Positions 45,114 through 55,237 of a stretch of 64,000 nt of DNA are shown in pieces. Source of the stretch: Paenibacillus polymyxa (GTDB lineage Bacteria; Bacillota; Bacilli; Paenibacillales; Paenibacillaceae). The translations under genes and the position numbers were made by a program. How positions within the stretch are numbered: position 1 is the first letter of the stretch; each line of letters begins with the position of its first letter. The stretch lies in contig NZ_CP049783.1 of the NCBI RefSeq assembly GCF_015710975.1, positions 4,988,501-5,052,500 of the forward strand, in the 5' to 3' direction. A model generated the notes under the pieces. It was not told where the DNA came from and ran no database searches. It saw nothing but the letters and a program-made list of their open reading frames with translations.

Positions 45114-45829
45114 GGGGATTCAGTATTGGATAAATACTCACTCAAGATTTCCTGCATTGACTTCTTTGAATTTTGAAACTGTTTTATTCGATGACCATTA
45201 GCACCAGACGGGTGAGGGAACCCCCACAGAATTTTCTTTTCTTGAATTTTCTGTTCATCAAGCAAGCGACGAAGAACAGTCTCGACTGACTTTCCTAATG
45301 GAATAATAAGTGGATAATCCAAACATTCTAATTCAGGAAGAAAAGATTCAAGCACTGCTCCATACAAAAAAGCATGATTAATCATGGAAGGTTGATGTCC
45401 ATTGTAATTCTCTTTATTTACGAAGACTGGAAAACGAATTAAGGAAGTTGTATGTAACAACGAGCAATCTGAATCAAATAGTTTACGTACATGCGACACT
45501 TTCAAAAAATCATGCAATCCTATTTCTTGAAGCATATTTATTAAGTTGTCTCGCATGGAACCAGCCATCCTAGCTGCAAATTTGGCTTTTTTACAAGCTT
45601 CCTCATATGACTGTTGATCCTTCAAAGTTACTATGGCAGTTCGAAAGGCAATTTCCATCTGCTGCCAACCGGGTGTAATACCAACTAGCACTACTTTCGC
45701 GGAAGAATTGATATATTCATTATGCGGGGAATAGAACATTTCAACGTCTCCCGAAGACTTTAATTTGAAATCATTAATCAGTAATTCGTTTTTAGAATAC
45801 TTTTGCTTTACCGGTAACGAATTCATCAC
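45104..45829 (-). CDS. Uracil-DNA-glycosylase-superfamily-like protein
   Basis: A 241-residue soluble protein of unknown role. It has a motif-1-like VVLVGITPGWQQ (about residues 46-57, the GxxPG loop of UDG-fold enzymes) and a motif-2-like ILWGFPHPSGANGHR (about 200-214, the HPS loop), with IIPLGKSVETVLRRLL between. The catalytic Asp/Asn and specificity residues of family 1-5 enzymes are not obvious, so DNA-base excision is only possible, not shown. It has its own start (ATG ATG AAT) and no cotranscribed partner. Confidence 0.6.
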   Translation of the reverse strand: MMNSLPVKQKYSKNELLINDFKLKSSGDVEMFYSPHNEYINSSAKVVLVGITPGWQQMEIAFRTAIVTLKDQQSYEEACKKAKFAARMAGSMRDNLINMLQEIGLHDFLKVSHVRKLFDSDCSLLHTTSLIRFPVFVNKENYNGHQPSMINHAFLYGAVLESFLPELECLDYPLIIPLGKSVETVLRRLLDEQKIQEKKILWGFPHPSGANGHRIKQFQNSKKSMQEILSEYLSNTESPRS

Positions 45830-45993
45830 AGCAACTATACGCTTTTGATGAGTGGAACAGATCAGGTTACATCCTCCTTACGAGCTTATATTTGAGTATA
45901 TATTACAGTTTTACAAGAGAGGTGTTCTTCACACCCCCCACATGTATTTACCAATAAATATCCATCCTTATTGTGGCTGTAAGTTTGCGTAGC

Positions 45994-47595
45994 TCAGCTC
46001 TTTCTATCTTCTTGGGTAATTAAAGAACTGTAAGCGGGAATCGTCACCGTTTCTTTCCTTACTTTAGCATCCTTTGAGGTAGAGAAAACCACTTTCCGCT
46101 TTTCCTTATCTCGATCTTTCATCTGGATGGTAACCGGCTCTCCTGACAGATTATGATATACATACAATGTTTCTTTGCCTGAAGAACGTTCGTATGCCGT
46201 CACGCTGGCAGAACCTGCTTGGATCGGCTCTAGACTGTCGCTGCGAAGAGCCTCATGTTCTTCCCTCAGACGGATAAGCGTGCGGTAGCTTTCCAGCAGA
46301 GAATCATTGTCCCGCAACTGCGCTTCCACCGATACTTCGCCTTTGTTGTATTTGGGTTCCTCCCACTTTGTTTGACCGAGGCCTTCTCCCTTGTACCAGC
46401 GCATAGGCTCTCGAAGATACTCATCGGGCTTCTCTCCCTTCATGCCGATCTCTTCCCCATAATAGAGAAACGGCTGACCCGGCAACGTCAAAAGAATGGA
46501 TGCAGCCAGCTTGGCTTTTCGTACATCCCCGCCCAGCTCGCTCATAACTCGGGTTTGGTCATGATTGCTTAAAAATGGAGCATCGAGTGCCGCCTTATTG
46601 TATGATTTGTACAGCTTCAGCGTTTTCTCGGAGAATGTAGCAATACCTTGATCTCGACCGTTTTTCACAGAGTTCAATATCGTTCCGCCCAGGTCAAAAT
46701 TAAACAGAGAGTGGAGCGATTCGTAATAAGGAGCTATTGTCTCCGGTTTATCCCATACCTCTCCTGCCAGATATACGTTTGGATTTATCTTTTCCATCTC
46801 GGAACGGAATTCATTCCACCACGTAATGTTTTTATCGGCACCGTCCTTCGTTTGCCCTTTAAAAATATGCATCGCCGCATCAAGCCGGAAGCCGTCTGCA
46901 CCTTGCTGTAGCCAATACTTACCGACTTTGATCATTTCCTTGCGGACTTTGGGATTATCAAAATTCAGATCCGGCATCCCGGACCAGAAGGTACCGTAAA
47001 AATACCCTTCGCCATTCGGATTCTTATGCCATACCTGCTGGCCCCATGATCCCTTTTCATCCAGGTTTGTATTCTCATCAGCCCATACGTAATAGTCATG
47101 GTATTTGCTTTGCGGGTTGGCACTAGCCTCCTTGAACCAAGGGTGCTCGCTACTTGAATGATTGATAACAAGGTCAATGATCACCTTGACACCTTTTCTT
47201 TTTGCTTCTTTCGTCAAGGTGCGGAAATCATTCAGATTCCCGTACTGCGGGTCCACTTGATAGTAGTCAGTTACATCATATTTATGGTAGCTTGGAGACG
47301 GATTCAGTGGCATGAGCCAGAGGCCGCTGACCTGCAAATCCTTACCCGAACGGGGATTGCCGTCGTTTAAGTAATCAAGCTTTTGCGTAATACCTTTTAA
47401 ATCACCATGTCCGTCCCCGTTCGAATCATAAAAAGAATTGATATAAATTTCGTAAAACACGCCGCTTCCAGCAGAATTCGGAGGCTTATGCCCGTTCATA
47501 TCCTGCTCGGCCATTGCACTTGAGGCGAACATCGTGAGCATAGGCACCGTTAACAGGATCGTGGACCATTTTCTTAAGCGTTTGTTACGAGTCAA
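45994..47595 (-). CDS. Secreted alpha-amylase (GH13)
   Basis: A 533-residue exported amylase: signal peptide about 1-29 (SSAMA), family regions VIIDLVINH (138-146), GFRLDAAMH (235-243; nucleophile Asp239), [10 protein letters not shown] (275-284; acid/base Glu279) and FLSNHDQTR (341-349; Asp346), a calcium-type [10 protein letters not shown] loop (57-66), and a C-terminal beta domain. It cleaves alpha-1,4 bonds of starch or maltodextrins. It resembles Bacillus megaterium-type amylases. It lies downstream of the CUT1 permease genes but behind a terminator, with its own promoter. Confidence 0.93.
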   Translation of the reverse strand: MTRNKRLRKWSTILLTVPMLTMFASSAMAEQDMNGHKPPNSAGSGVFYEIYINSFYDSNGDGHGDLKGITQKLDYLNDGNPRSGKDLQVSGLWLMPLNPSPSYHKYDVTDYYQVDPQYGNLNDFRTLTKEAKRKGVKVIIDLVINHSSSEHPWFKEASANPQSKYHDYYVWADENTNLDEKGSWGQQVWHKNPNGEGYFYGTFWSGMPDLNFDNPKVRKEMIKVGKYWLQQGADGFRLDAAMHIFKGQTKDGADKNITWWNEFRSEMEKINPNVYLAGEVWDKPETIAPYYESLHSLFNFDLGGTILNSVKNGRDQGIATFSEKTLKLYKSYNKAALDAPFLSNHDQTRVMSELGGDVRKAKLAASILLTLPGQPFLYYGEEIGMKGEKPDEYLREPMRWYKGEGLGQTKWEEPKYNKGEVSVEAQLRDNDSLLESYRTLIRLREEHEALRSDSLEPIQAGSASVTAYERSSGKETLYVYHNLSGEPVTIQMKDRDKEKRKVVFSTSKDAKVRKETVTIPAYSSLITQEDRKS

Positions 47596-47630
47596 AACAT
47601 ATCAGCTCCTTTAATTGTTATGGGTGCGCC

Positions 47631-47677
47631 TTCATTATAAAGAAAAACCACCCAAAAAAAGGGGATATTATTATCTA
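47631..47677 (-). promoter_or_regulatory. Promoter module shared with Gfo/Idh gene, copy 2
   Basis: Minus strand: TAGATAATAATATCCCC, T7, GGGTGGTTTTTC, then TTTATAATGAAGGCG, with TATAAT at 47634-47639. It aligns base for base with copy 1 at 45062 apart from a few changes, at the same spacing to the -10 element. Confidence 0.65.
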
Positions 47678-47722
47678 TTATAGTGGAAAATATCGATTTT
47701 ATTGTTTGATGTCTGTATCGAA

Positions 47723-47774
47723 CAAACTGCCTGGGTTAGAGGATCTTTTTCTGATCCTTAACCCAGGCAGTTTG
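47723..47774. terminator. Terminator of the CUT1 operon
   Basis: Perfect 16-bp stem CAAACTGCCTGGGTTA / TAACCCAGGCAGTTTG with an inner GGATC/GATCC helix; on the minus strand followed by TTCGATAC. Confidence 0.75.
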
Positions 47775-47789
47775 CTTGCAAGTCTATTT

Positions 47790-48632
47790 TTATCCTTTTA
47801 CAGCGGAACCTACCGTCATCGCCCGCTCCACTTGTTCACTCAAGAACAGATACACGAGTACCATCGGTAAGGAGGCAATAGTCATAACAGCCCCCATGGC
47901 TCCCCAATCTGTACTATAAGAACCTTGGAAGAAAAGCAAGCCTAGCGGCAATGTCTTCATATTTTCATCAGAAATGAGAATATAGGCCAAAGTGAACTCA
48001 TTCCAGTTGTTCAAAAATTGAAAAATGGCTACAGTTGCAATTGCAGGTAATGCAAGGGGTACAATGATTTTCAGGAACAGTCTATAAATATTAGCTCCAT
48101 CCATGCATGCTGCCTCTTCTATCTCCTTAGGGATTCCTGTAAGGAACCCATAGAAAATCATGGACGAGAAAGGAAGGCCAATTGCGATATAAGGAAGAAT
48201 AAGAGCTCCATACGTATTCGTTAGATTAAAATCGCGAACCAGAATCGCCAGCGGTATCATGATAACCTGAAGTGGCATAAACATTCCTATGGTCATATAA
48301 GTCCGGACAGTAGAACGAAATCTCCACCTCATACGAGCCACTGCGAAGGCAAACATCAGAGCTAGTAAAAGGATAAACAGAGTCGAAATCGTTGATACGA
48401 CCAGACTGTTCAGAAAGTAACGGGGAATATTAAATTGTGTCCAGGCATTAATATAATTTTCGTATCGAAAATGCGTTGGCAGTCCAAATGGGTTAGAGAC
48501 GAAGATCTCATCGTTGTTCTTTAACGAGTAGGATACCATCCAAAACAACGGGTAGACCGAAACAATTAGATACAACCACAGTGGTATCTGCAGGGCAGCA
48601 TGTCTGAACTTGCTCAAAGCGGTTTTACTCAT
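47790..48632 (-). CDS. CUT1 ABC sugar transporter permease (MalG/AraQ-type)
   Basis: A 280-residue inner-membrane protein with six helices and the coupling-helix motif EEAACMDGANIYRLFLKI followed by VPL (about 177-197), which contacts the ATPase. It pairs with the upstream permease and lipoprotein. No ATPase gene is present, so it probably uses a shared MsmX-type ATPase, as is usual in bacilli. Confidence 0.94.
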   Translation of the reverse strand: MSKTALSKFRHAALQIPLWLYLIVSVYPLFWMVSYSLKNNDEIFVSNPFGLPTHFRYENYINAWTQFNIPRYFLNSLVVSTISTLFILLLALMFAFAVARMRWRFRSTVRTYMTIGMFMPLQVIMIPLAILVRDFNLTNTYGALILPYIAIGLPFSSMIFYGFLTGIPKEIEEAACMDGANIYRLFLKIIVPLALPAIATVAIFQFLNNWNEFTLAYILISDENMKTLPLGLLFFQGSYSTDWGAMGAVMTIASLPMVLVYLFLSEQVERAMTVGSAVKG

Positions 48633-48660
48633 TTCGTTCTCCTTTTCAATACACGCCTCA

Positions 48661-49539
48661 TCAGGCGGTTTGTCCGCGGTCGAACAGCTTATTGATAACT
48701 ACAGTTGCCAATAACGAGATTAATACAAGCAGCACGGATACAGCACACGCATAACCATAGTTGCTCTCCATAAAAGCATAGCGATAAATCATGAATGTCA
48801 TTGTGTAGTTTGTAGTGCCGGGCCCACCATTTGTCATAATCAGCATCTGCACAAACGCCCCTATTCCAGAGGTTATCGCGATAATGAAGCAAAATTTGTA
48901 TGTTTCCCTCATTAAAGGAAGCGTAACATGCAGATGCGCTTTCCATTTGCTGCAACCGTCAATTGTGGCCGCCTCAAAGTAGTCTTCGGGTATTGACTTA
49001 ACTCCCGCATATAACAACGAGAATTGGTATCCCATAAACTGCCAGGCATTAACAAAGGCGATGGCAATAATGGATGTTGTTGGGGAGCTCAACCAATTTT
49101 GCTGATACGGGATGTTCAAGAGTTCAAACAGTCGGTTGATTAATCCGTTGGTTGGATCGTAGATTGCAATCCATAGCTGGCACACCACGGTTACCGATAG
49201 GACAACTGGGATAAAATAAGCCGTTTTCAGTATTTTCCGCCCGCGTGTACGTGGGTCCGCACAGATTAGTGCCAATATCGTTCCCAGTCCGATCTGAAAG
49301 ACTGCCAGTACAATCGCAAAGATCAATCCGTTCTTAAGCGAAGTCCCAAGTAGAGGATCGGAGAATAATTCTCGGTAATTATTCAATCCCGAAAAGGTCA
49401 GCGTACTAAGACCATCCCAATCATAAAAGCTGCGAAGAACGGTTTGCAAAACAGGATAGATTAGAATCACGCTATACAGTATCAAAGCAGGGAGGAGAAA
49501 CAGTGCGAGCGCCGGTTTGTTCCCCAAATATTTATTCAT
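48661..49539 (-). CDS. CUT1 ABC sugar transporter permease (MalF/UgpA-type)
   Basis: A 292-residue six-helix permease with motif FEAATIDGCSKWKAHLHV followed by TLPL (about 187-207). It starts 79 bases after the binding-protein gene and ends 28 bases before the second permease gene on the same strand, consistent with one transcript. Confidence 0.94.
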   Translation of the reverse strand: MNKYLGNKPALALFLLPALILYSVILIYPVLQTVLRSFYDWDGLSTLTFSGLNNYRELFSDPLLGTSLKNGLIFAIVLAVFQIGLGTILALICADPRTRGRKILKTAYFIPVVLSVTVVCQLWIAIYDPTNGLINRLFELLNIPYQQNWLSSPTTSIIAIAFVNAWQFMGYQFSLLYAGVKSIPEDYFEAATIDGCSKWKAHLHVTLPLMRETYKFCFIIAITSGIGAFVQMLIMTNGGPGTTNYTMTFMIYRYAFMESNYGYACAVSVLLVLISLLATVVINKLFDRGQTA

Positions 49540-49618
49540 GTCTTGCTTCCACCCCTTATCTTTGGAACAGCACCCCCCAGCGCCTTATGCCGCCAAGGGT
49601 TGCCGATTCCCTGAATTC

Positions 49619-50920
49619 TCAGTTTTCTTTATTCAATGTGCTATTCAGATTGCTCACAAAATCGTTTTCAGAAAAGTTGTCTACCATCATATTTTGAGTA
49701 TTGTCATTAATGGTGTTCTGAATTTTTGTATTGCTCAGAAGTTGAGCATATTCCTGCGCATTAGGCAGCAACTCTTTGACAACTCGCTGCATCATTGCTG
49801 GAACATTGGAGGCCATTGGCTTATCTACTTTCACTGAAACTATCGGACTTCCAAGTTGAGTGTATCTGTACTCTGCTGACTTCGAGGCAAGGAATGCCGC
49901 TACCTTTACGGCTGTTTCCTTATTTTTGCTATTCGCTGATACTGCATAACCTTGCGGAGAACCTGAGCCGTCAATAAAATATTTGGACTTCTCGTAGGTT
50001 GCTTCATCCTTTGCAGGCCAGTACATCCAGTCGACTTGATCGCCCAGCTTTTCCTGGGAACTGTAAATTTCCCATTGTCCATTCACGAACATGGCAGCTT
50101 TGCCCTGATAAAATAGGGAGGATGCCTGATCATAATTGGTGTTCGTAGCGTTGGCATCGAACAATCCGGCTCTTTGCAGTTGCTTCATTTGCTGTGCTGC
50201 TGTTACGAATGCTTCTGGCAATGCTTTTACACCCTTCTCCTCAAGTGCTCCAAATCCACGCGGCTGCTCTCTTGTAACCAGTCCGTTATAAAAAGCGGTC
50301 GTAATCCATTTTTCCTTTGCAAAGATCGACATCGGTACATAACCAGCAGCTTTTAACTTTTTCGCTGCATCGGCCATCTGATCAATCGTCTTAAGCGGTG
50401 TTTTGATTCCTACCTTCTCAAAAATGGACTTGTTGTAATAAATCATTTGGAATTCAATACCAGTTTCAGGGTAAGCATACACATGATTGTCAGGAGCTAC
50501 CAAACGCGATTCAACTCCCGGGTTAAGACTCTTCTTGAATTCGGCTGTTGTGTCATAGTTGTCAAGAACCTCGACATTTTTCGATTTTGCAAAAGTTTGC
50601 AGGACAGACCAATCCGCTAAATAGACATCCGGCATGTTGCCCGTTGCCGCATATGTTTTAAGCTTCTGGCCTCCGTCCTGCACGGCAGGATCCAGTTCAA
50701 TTTCTACGTTTGGCATCTTCTTTTTGAGCTCTGCCACCGCATAATCGAACGGCTTAATGGTATCGTCATCGAAATGCTGTGCATACACCTTCAATTTGAT
50801 CGTTCCGTCCCCTGATCCGTTATTGGAAGAGGCTGAGTTGTCTTCGCCACAAGCAACCAATCCAACGGACATGGTGAGTACTAGCAAGGCTGCACTCCAA
50901 ATTTTAAGATTTTTTTTCAT
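49619..50920 (-). CDS. CUT1 extracellular sugar-binding lipoprotein
   Basis: About 433 residues; the ATG at 50920 (MKKNLKIWSAALLVLTMSVG) follows GAGGGGG, and the ATG at 50938 has no such site. Lipobox LVAC with Cys24, a Ser/Gly/Asn linker, then a type-1-cluster solute-binding fold (MPDVYLADWSVLQTF, GKAAMFVNGQWEIYSSQEKLG). It delivers an oligosaccharide to the permeases. The adjacent alpha-galactosidase points to melibiose or raffinose sugars, but a glucan-type substrate fits the amylase as well. Confidence 0.94.
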   Translation of the reverse strand: MKKNLKIWSAALLVLTMSVGLVACGEDNSASSNNGSGDGTIKLKVYAQHFDDDTIKPFDYAVAELKKKMPNVEIELDPAVQDGGQKLKTYAATGNMPDVYLADWSVLQTFAKSKNVEVLDNYDTTAEFKKSLNPGVESRLVAPDNHVYAYPETGIEFQMIYYNKSIFEKVGIKTPLKTIDQMADAAKKLKAAGYVPMSIFAKEKWITTAFYNGLVTREQPRGFGALEEKGVKALPEAFVTAAQQMKQLQRAGLFDANATNTNYDQASSLFYQGKAAMFVNGQWEIYSSQEKLGDQVDWMYWPAKDEATYEKSKYFIDGSGSPQGYAVSANSKNKETAVKVAAFLASKSAEYRYTQLGSPIVSVKVDKPMASNVPAMMQRVVKELLPNAQEYAQLLSNTKIQNTINDNTQNMMVDNFSENDFVSNLNSTLNKEN

Positions 50921-51012
50921 TTGTTTTATCCCCCTCATGAAGAGTCTTTGATGATTGCGCTTTCATTTGCTTGACTACAGTATACCGCTGCCTCTATTCT
51001 TCTTTAAGGAAT

Positions 51013-51040
51013 AAAACGGGTATTATCAGTAAAAAACGGG
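51013..51040 (-). promoter_or_regulatory. Direct repeat, probable YesN-type binding site
   Basis: AAAACGGG occurs at 51013-51020 and 51033-51040, a 20-base period (about two helix turns). Minus strand CCCGTTTT repeats precede the binding-protein gene by about 90 bases. Two same-face repeats are typical of AraC-domain regulators. Confidence 0.5.
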
Positions 51041-51116
51041 ACAAATAGAGCAGCGGTCCTCCATATAGGAAAACCGCCAGGCTTAAATTGATGTGTTCTG
51101 CCTCACAAGGCAGATA

Positions 51117-52223
51117 CTATCTCTTTTTGAGTTGCTCATATTCAGTGGGTGTCATACCAAAACGTTTCTTGAAACATTTGCTGAAATAATTGGGGTCACT
51201 GTAACCGACACTTTCAGCGATTTCTGACAGCTTCCGATTGCCTTTCAGCAGAAGCTCCTTAGCCTTCTTCATTCGGATGTGTGTAATGTGATCCACTATG
51301 GAAAAGCCAGACTCCTTGCGGAATACGCGGCGCAGGTAGCTGGGATCGACGAATACTCCGCACGACACCTGCTCAGCAGACAACTCTGCGTCTGCATAAT
51401 GTTCCTCAATATAGTTGATCGCCGCCGCGAATAAATTGGAAGCCTTCGTAGGACGCATATTCTCCATCAGCAGGATCAGCTTGCGGTATAGGGCGAGCAT
51501 CCAACCTTCAGCAGCCTCCCAGGAATCTAACTCTCGCAGCCGTTCGTAAGGAGACTTGTCTCCTCCGTTTTCCCATAGCTGGTCATAAGGAATGCCACGT
51601 TCACTGGCAAAAGAAAGGGCTAAAGATACGATTCCCATAAGCATCGCATCTGCGTATTCATCTCCCCATTTATATTTACTAAGCTGGCGGATTGCCTTGC
51701 GGACCTCCTCTAGCGTTTCACTGTCTTTCATTCGGAGGTCAAGCACAACCGCATCGCGTAGATGACCCAAATCAGGCATACCTGCTCTGCTATGCAACAC
51801 TTCGCCGTCCTGTCCCCTTAACTCTGCACTTTCACTCTCCTGTGGAAGCACTGGTAATTTCGCTTTAATACGCTCCAACATTGAGAGCATTTCTTCTGCA
51901 TTGAACGGTTTCAGCAAATAATCCTGCACTCCAGTTCGAACGGCCTTCTGTAGATATTCAAACTCGTTATGCCCGGATATGAATACAATTACGATTCGTT
52001 CGAACTTGACTTTCAACCTCTCGGCTAATTCAATTCCGTCAATAAAGGGCATATTGATATCAACGAGGGCAAGGTGCGGCTGATGCCGCTCGGCTTCCTG
52101 AAGTGCTTCCTGCCCGTTCCTTGCTTCACAGCAAACCCGAAAGCCGTGACTTTCCCAGTCTATCTTAATTCGCAGAAAGTCTCGGAACAGCGGCTCATCA
52201 TCAACAATCATCACTTTATACAT
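51117..52223 (-). CDS. yesN: YesN-type response regulator with AraC output domain
   Basis: About 368 residues; the ATG at 52223 (MYKVMIVDDEP) follows AAGGGGAGTG, and an in-frame ATG at 52322 lies inside the kinase gene. Receiver domain with DDE pocket and Asp55 (LALVDINMPF), a helical middle part, and a C-terminal AraC double helix-turn-helix (LSAEQVSCGVFVDPSYLRRVF, LSEIAESVGYSDPNYFSKCF). It overlaps the kinase stop by eight bases. It probably activates the downstream transporter genes, where CCCGTTTT repeats are found. Confidence 0.93.
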   Translation of the reverse strand: MYKVMIVDDEPLFRDFLRIKIDWESHGFRVCCEARNGQEALQEAERHQPHLALVDINMPFIDGIELAERLKVKFERIVIVFISGHNEFEYLQKAVRTGVQDYLLKPFNAEEMLSMLERIKAKLPVLPQESESAELRGQDGEVLHSRAGMPDLGHLRDAVVLDLRMKDSETLEEVRKAIRQLSKYKWGDEYADAMLMGIVSLALSFASERGIPYDQLWENGGDKSPYERLRELDSWEAAEGWMLALYRKLILLMENMRPTKASNLFAAAINYIEEHYADAELSAEQVSCGVFVDPSYLRRVFRKESGFSIVDHITHIRMKKAKELLLKGNRKLSEIAESVGYSDPNYFSKCFKKRFGMTPTEYEQLKKR

Positions 52224-54024
52224 CTTGATGTACACTCCCCTTTGGCTGCGTTGGTAGCGACAGGTCAACAATGGTTCCCTCTCCGAGAACACTCTGCACG
52301 GATATCCCATACTCCTCGCCAAAATACAGGCTCAGCCGTTGCTGAACGCTATAGGTACCGATTGATCGTATTCCTTCTTTCGGTAAATGTCTGGACATAA
52401 TGTTCTGAACTTGAATTTCGTCCATTCCCACACCGTTGTCCTCCACCCGGACGATCACCCTATCGTTCTGTGTAAAAGCGAAAATACGGATAAAACCTTT
52501 GGTTCCTTTCTTCTTAAGACCATGGTAAATCGAATTCTCGACAAGTGGCTGGAGCGAGAGTTTCGGGATCGGTGTACCCGCAAGCTCTGGAGGGATATCC
52601 ACTTCATAGCGGAACACATCGGGATAACGGATTTGCAGAATAGTCAGGTAATCATCAGTAATCTGAGCTTCCTTTTCTAAAATAATGAGTTCCCGTCCTT
52701 TATTTAGCACCATTCGATAAAAATCTGCCAGCGCCTTCGTAGTATCTCTAGCCTCATCATTACGATCCAACTCATTCAGTGCATAAATGGTATCTAAAGT
52801 GTTGTACAGAAAATGCGGTTTTATTTGAGCCGTCATCAATGCGAGTTCATATTCACGCTTGCGGTTTTGCTCCTGCCTCACTTCATCCAGCAATTCCCGA
52901 ATCCGTCTTATCATAAAGTTAAAAGCTTCAGCAATGGTACCGATTTCATCTTCTGTTCGGACTATCGCAACCGATTGTAAATCGCCGGCAACTACTTTTC
53001 GCATGGCTCTAGTCAGCTGTTCGAGAGGACTAACGACCATTTTGGACAGGAAGCTAGCACCGAGCCAGGAAAAAGCAAGACAAAATACGCCGATTAAGAG
53101 TGAAAGCCTTACATTTTGCCGGACATCAGCTGTAAGCAGGCTAAGAGAAACAATATTGACCAGCTTCCAACCCATCCGGTTATAATCATTGACCGTTACG
53201 AGATTGCCGCCATCCTCAAATGAACATGTTTTTGGGGACACATCAGATCCACAGCCTTGGATGGCCTCCGCTAACTGTGAACTCACTGGCTTCATCAGCA
53301 TCCCATTGTCTTCTGCCACAGCCACACGCATCTCGTTATCTAAAAAATAATAAGATTTGGGCGCATCGGGATCGCTGGAACGAAAATAATCAGACAAACC
53401 TTCTTCCTTCACTAACAGAAAAAGCGTTCCATAGGGTTCGCCGGTGTCTATATTAATGACCATCTTTCCCAGCGTCAAAACCGGAGAGTTGGGATCCGGT
53501 GTTAGGAAATCTCTCTTATCCATATCAAACCAGAGTGCTTGTCCATAGCTTTCGGATTCCCTTACCCGCTTGAGCATGCTATAGACTTTACTATCATCCC
53601 CACTCTCGGTATAAGAAGCAAAAATTGTCCCTTCATTATCAATAAATACCGCCGCATCCACTTCGCGAAAGATTGATAAATCAATAGATAGACGACTTTG
53701 CATCAGGTTACCAAATTGAACACGATCTATGGCAGTATCAGGTCTAGCACCGTATGAATCATACATCCGGTTAATATTCGTGACCATAATGTTGGCCGCC
53801 GTTTCCACACTACTGAATATGTAGTCGGTCCGGGACAGGATGAGCTGAGATTCGTCAACTACGTTGCTGGTCGTTTGCTCTATCAATGAACGACTGAAAA
53901 ATTGGTTGGACACAAGTCCAAGAATGAGCAGAGAAATAATGATCAGCGGGAGAAATACCGCTATAACCTTGCTTTTAAAGCGAAGGCGACCAAACCACTT
54001 ACGAGCTAGGGACAGAATATTCAA
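52216..54024 (-). CDS. yesM: YesM-type sensor histidine kinase
   Basis: About 602 residues. Start TTG at 54024 follows GGAGGGG. Two membrane helices (about 20-40 and 290-310) flank a large extracytoplasmic sensing domain, followed by HAMP (VVSPLEQLTRAMRKVVAGDL), the His_kinase box QIKPHFLYNTLDTIYAL with phospho-His, and an ATPase domain with LVENSIYHGLKKKG and VEDNGVGM. It forms a two-component pair with the next gene and likely senses an extracellular oligosaccharide or the loaded binding protein. Confidence 0.93.
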   Translation of the reverse strand: MNILSLARKWFGRLRFKSKVIAVFLPLIIISLLILGLVSNQFFSRSLIEQTTSNVVDESQLILSRTDYIFSSVETAANIMVTNINRMYDSYGARPDTAIDRVQFGNLMQSRLSIDLSIFREVDAAVFIDNEGTIFASYTESGDDSKVYSMLKRVRESESYGQALWFDMDKRDFLTPDPNSPVLTLGKMVINIDTGEPYGTLFLLVKEEGLSDYFRSSDPDAPKSYYFLDNEMRVAVAEDNGMLMKPVSSQLAEAIQGCGSDVSPKTCSFEDGGNLVTVNDYNRMGWKLVNIVSLSLLTADVRQNVRLSLLIGVFCLAFSWLGASFLSKMVVSPLEQLTRAMRKVVAGDLQSVAIVRTEDEIGTIAEAFNFMIRRIRELLDEVRQEQNRKREYELALMTAQIKPHFLYNTLDTIYALNELDRNDEARDTTKALADFYRMVLNKGRELIILEKEAQITDDYLTILQIRYPDVFRYEVDIPPELAGTPIPKLSLQPLVENSIYHGLKKKGTKGFIRIFAFTQNDRVIVRVEDNGVGMDEIQVQNIMSRHLPKEGIRSIGTYSVQQRLSLYFGEEYGISVQSVLGEGTIVDLSLPTQPKGSVHQDV

Positions 54025-54161
54025 ATAAGACCCCTCCGTCATCAGAGAATATTCATCATGTTAACACAACTAATCTGAACAGTAGTAGAACTAAAATAAT
54101 GTTAAAAAAATTCAACAATCCATCTTGAAAGTGCCAAAAGTATGTGTTAGGATAAAGTCGA

Positions 54162-55198
<1,037 letters not shown>

Positions 55199-55237
55199 GA
55201 GTCAATCGAGATGATAACCCCCTAAGGAGTGAATATC

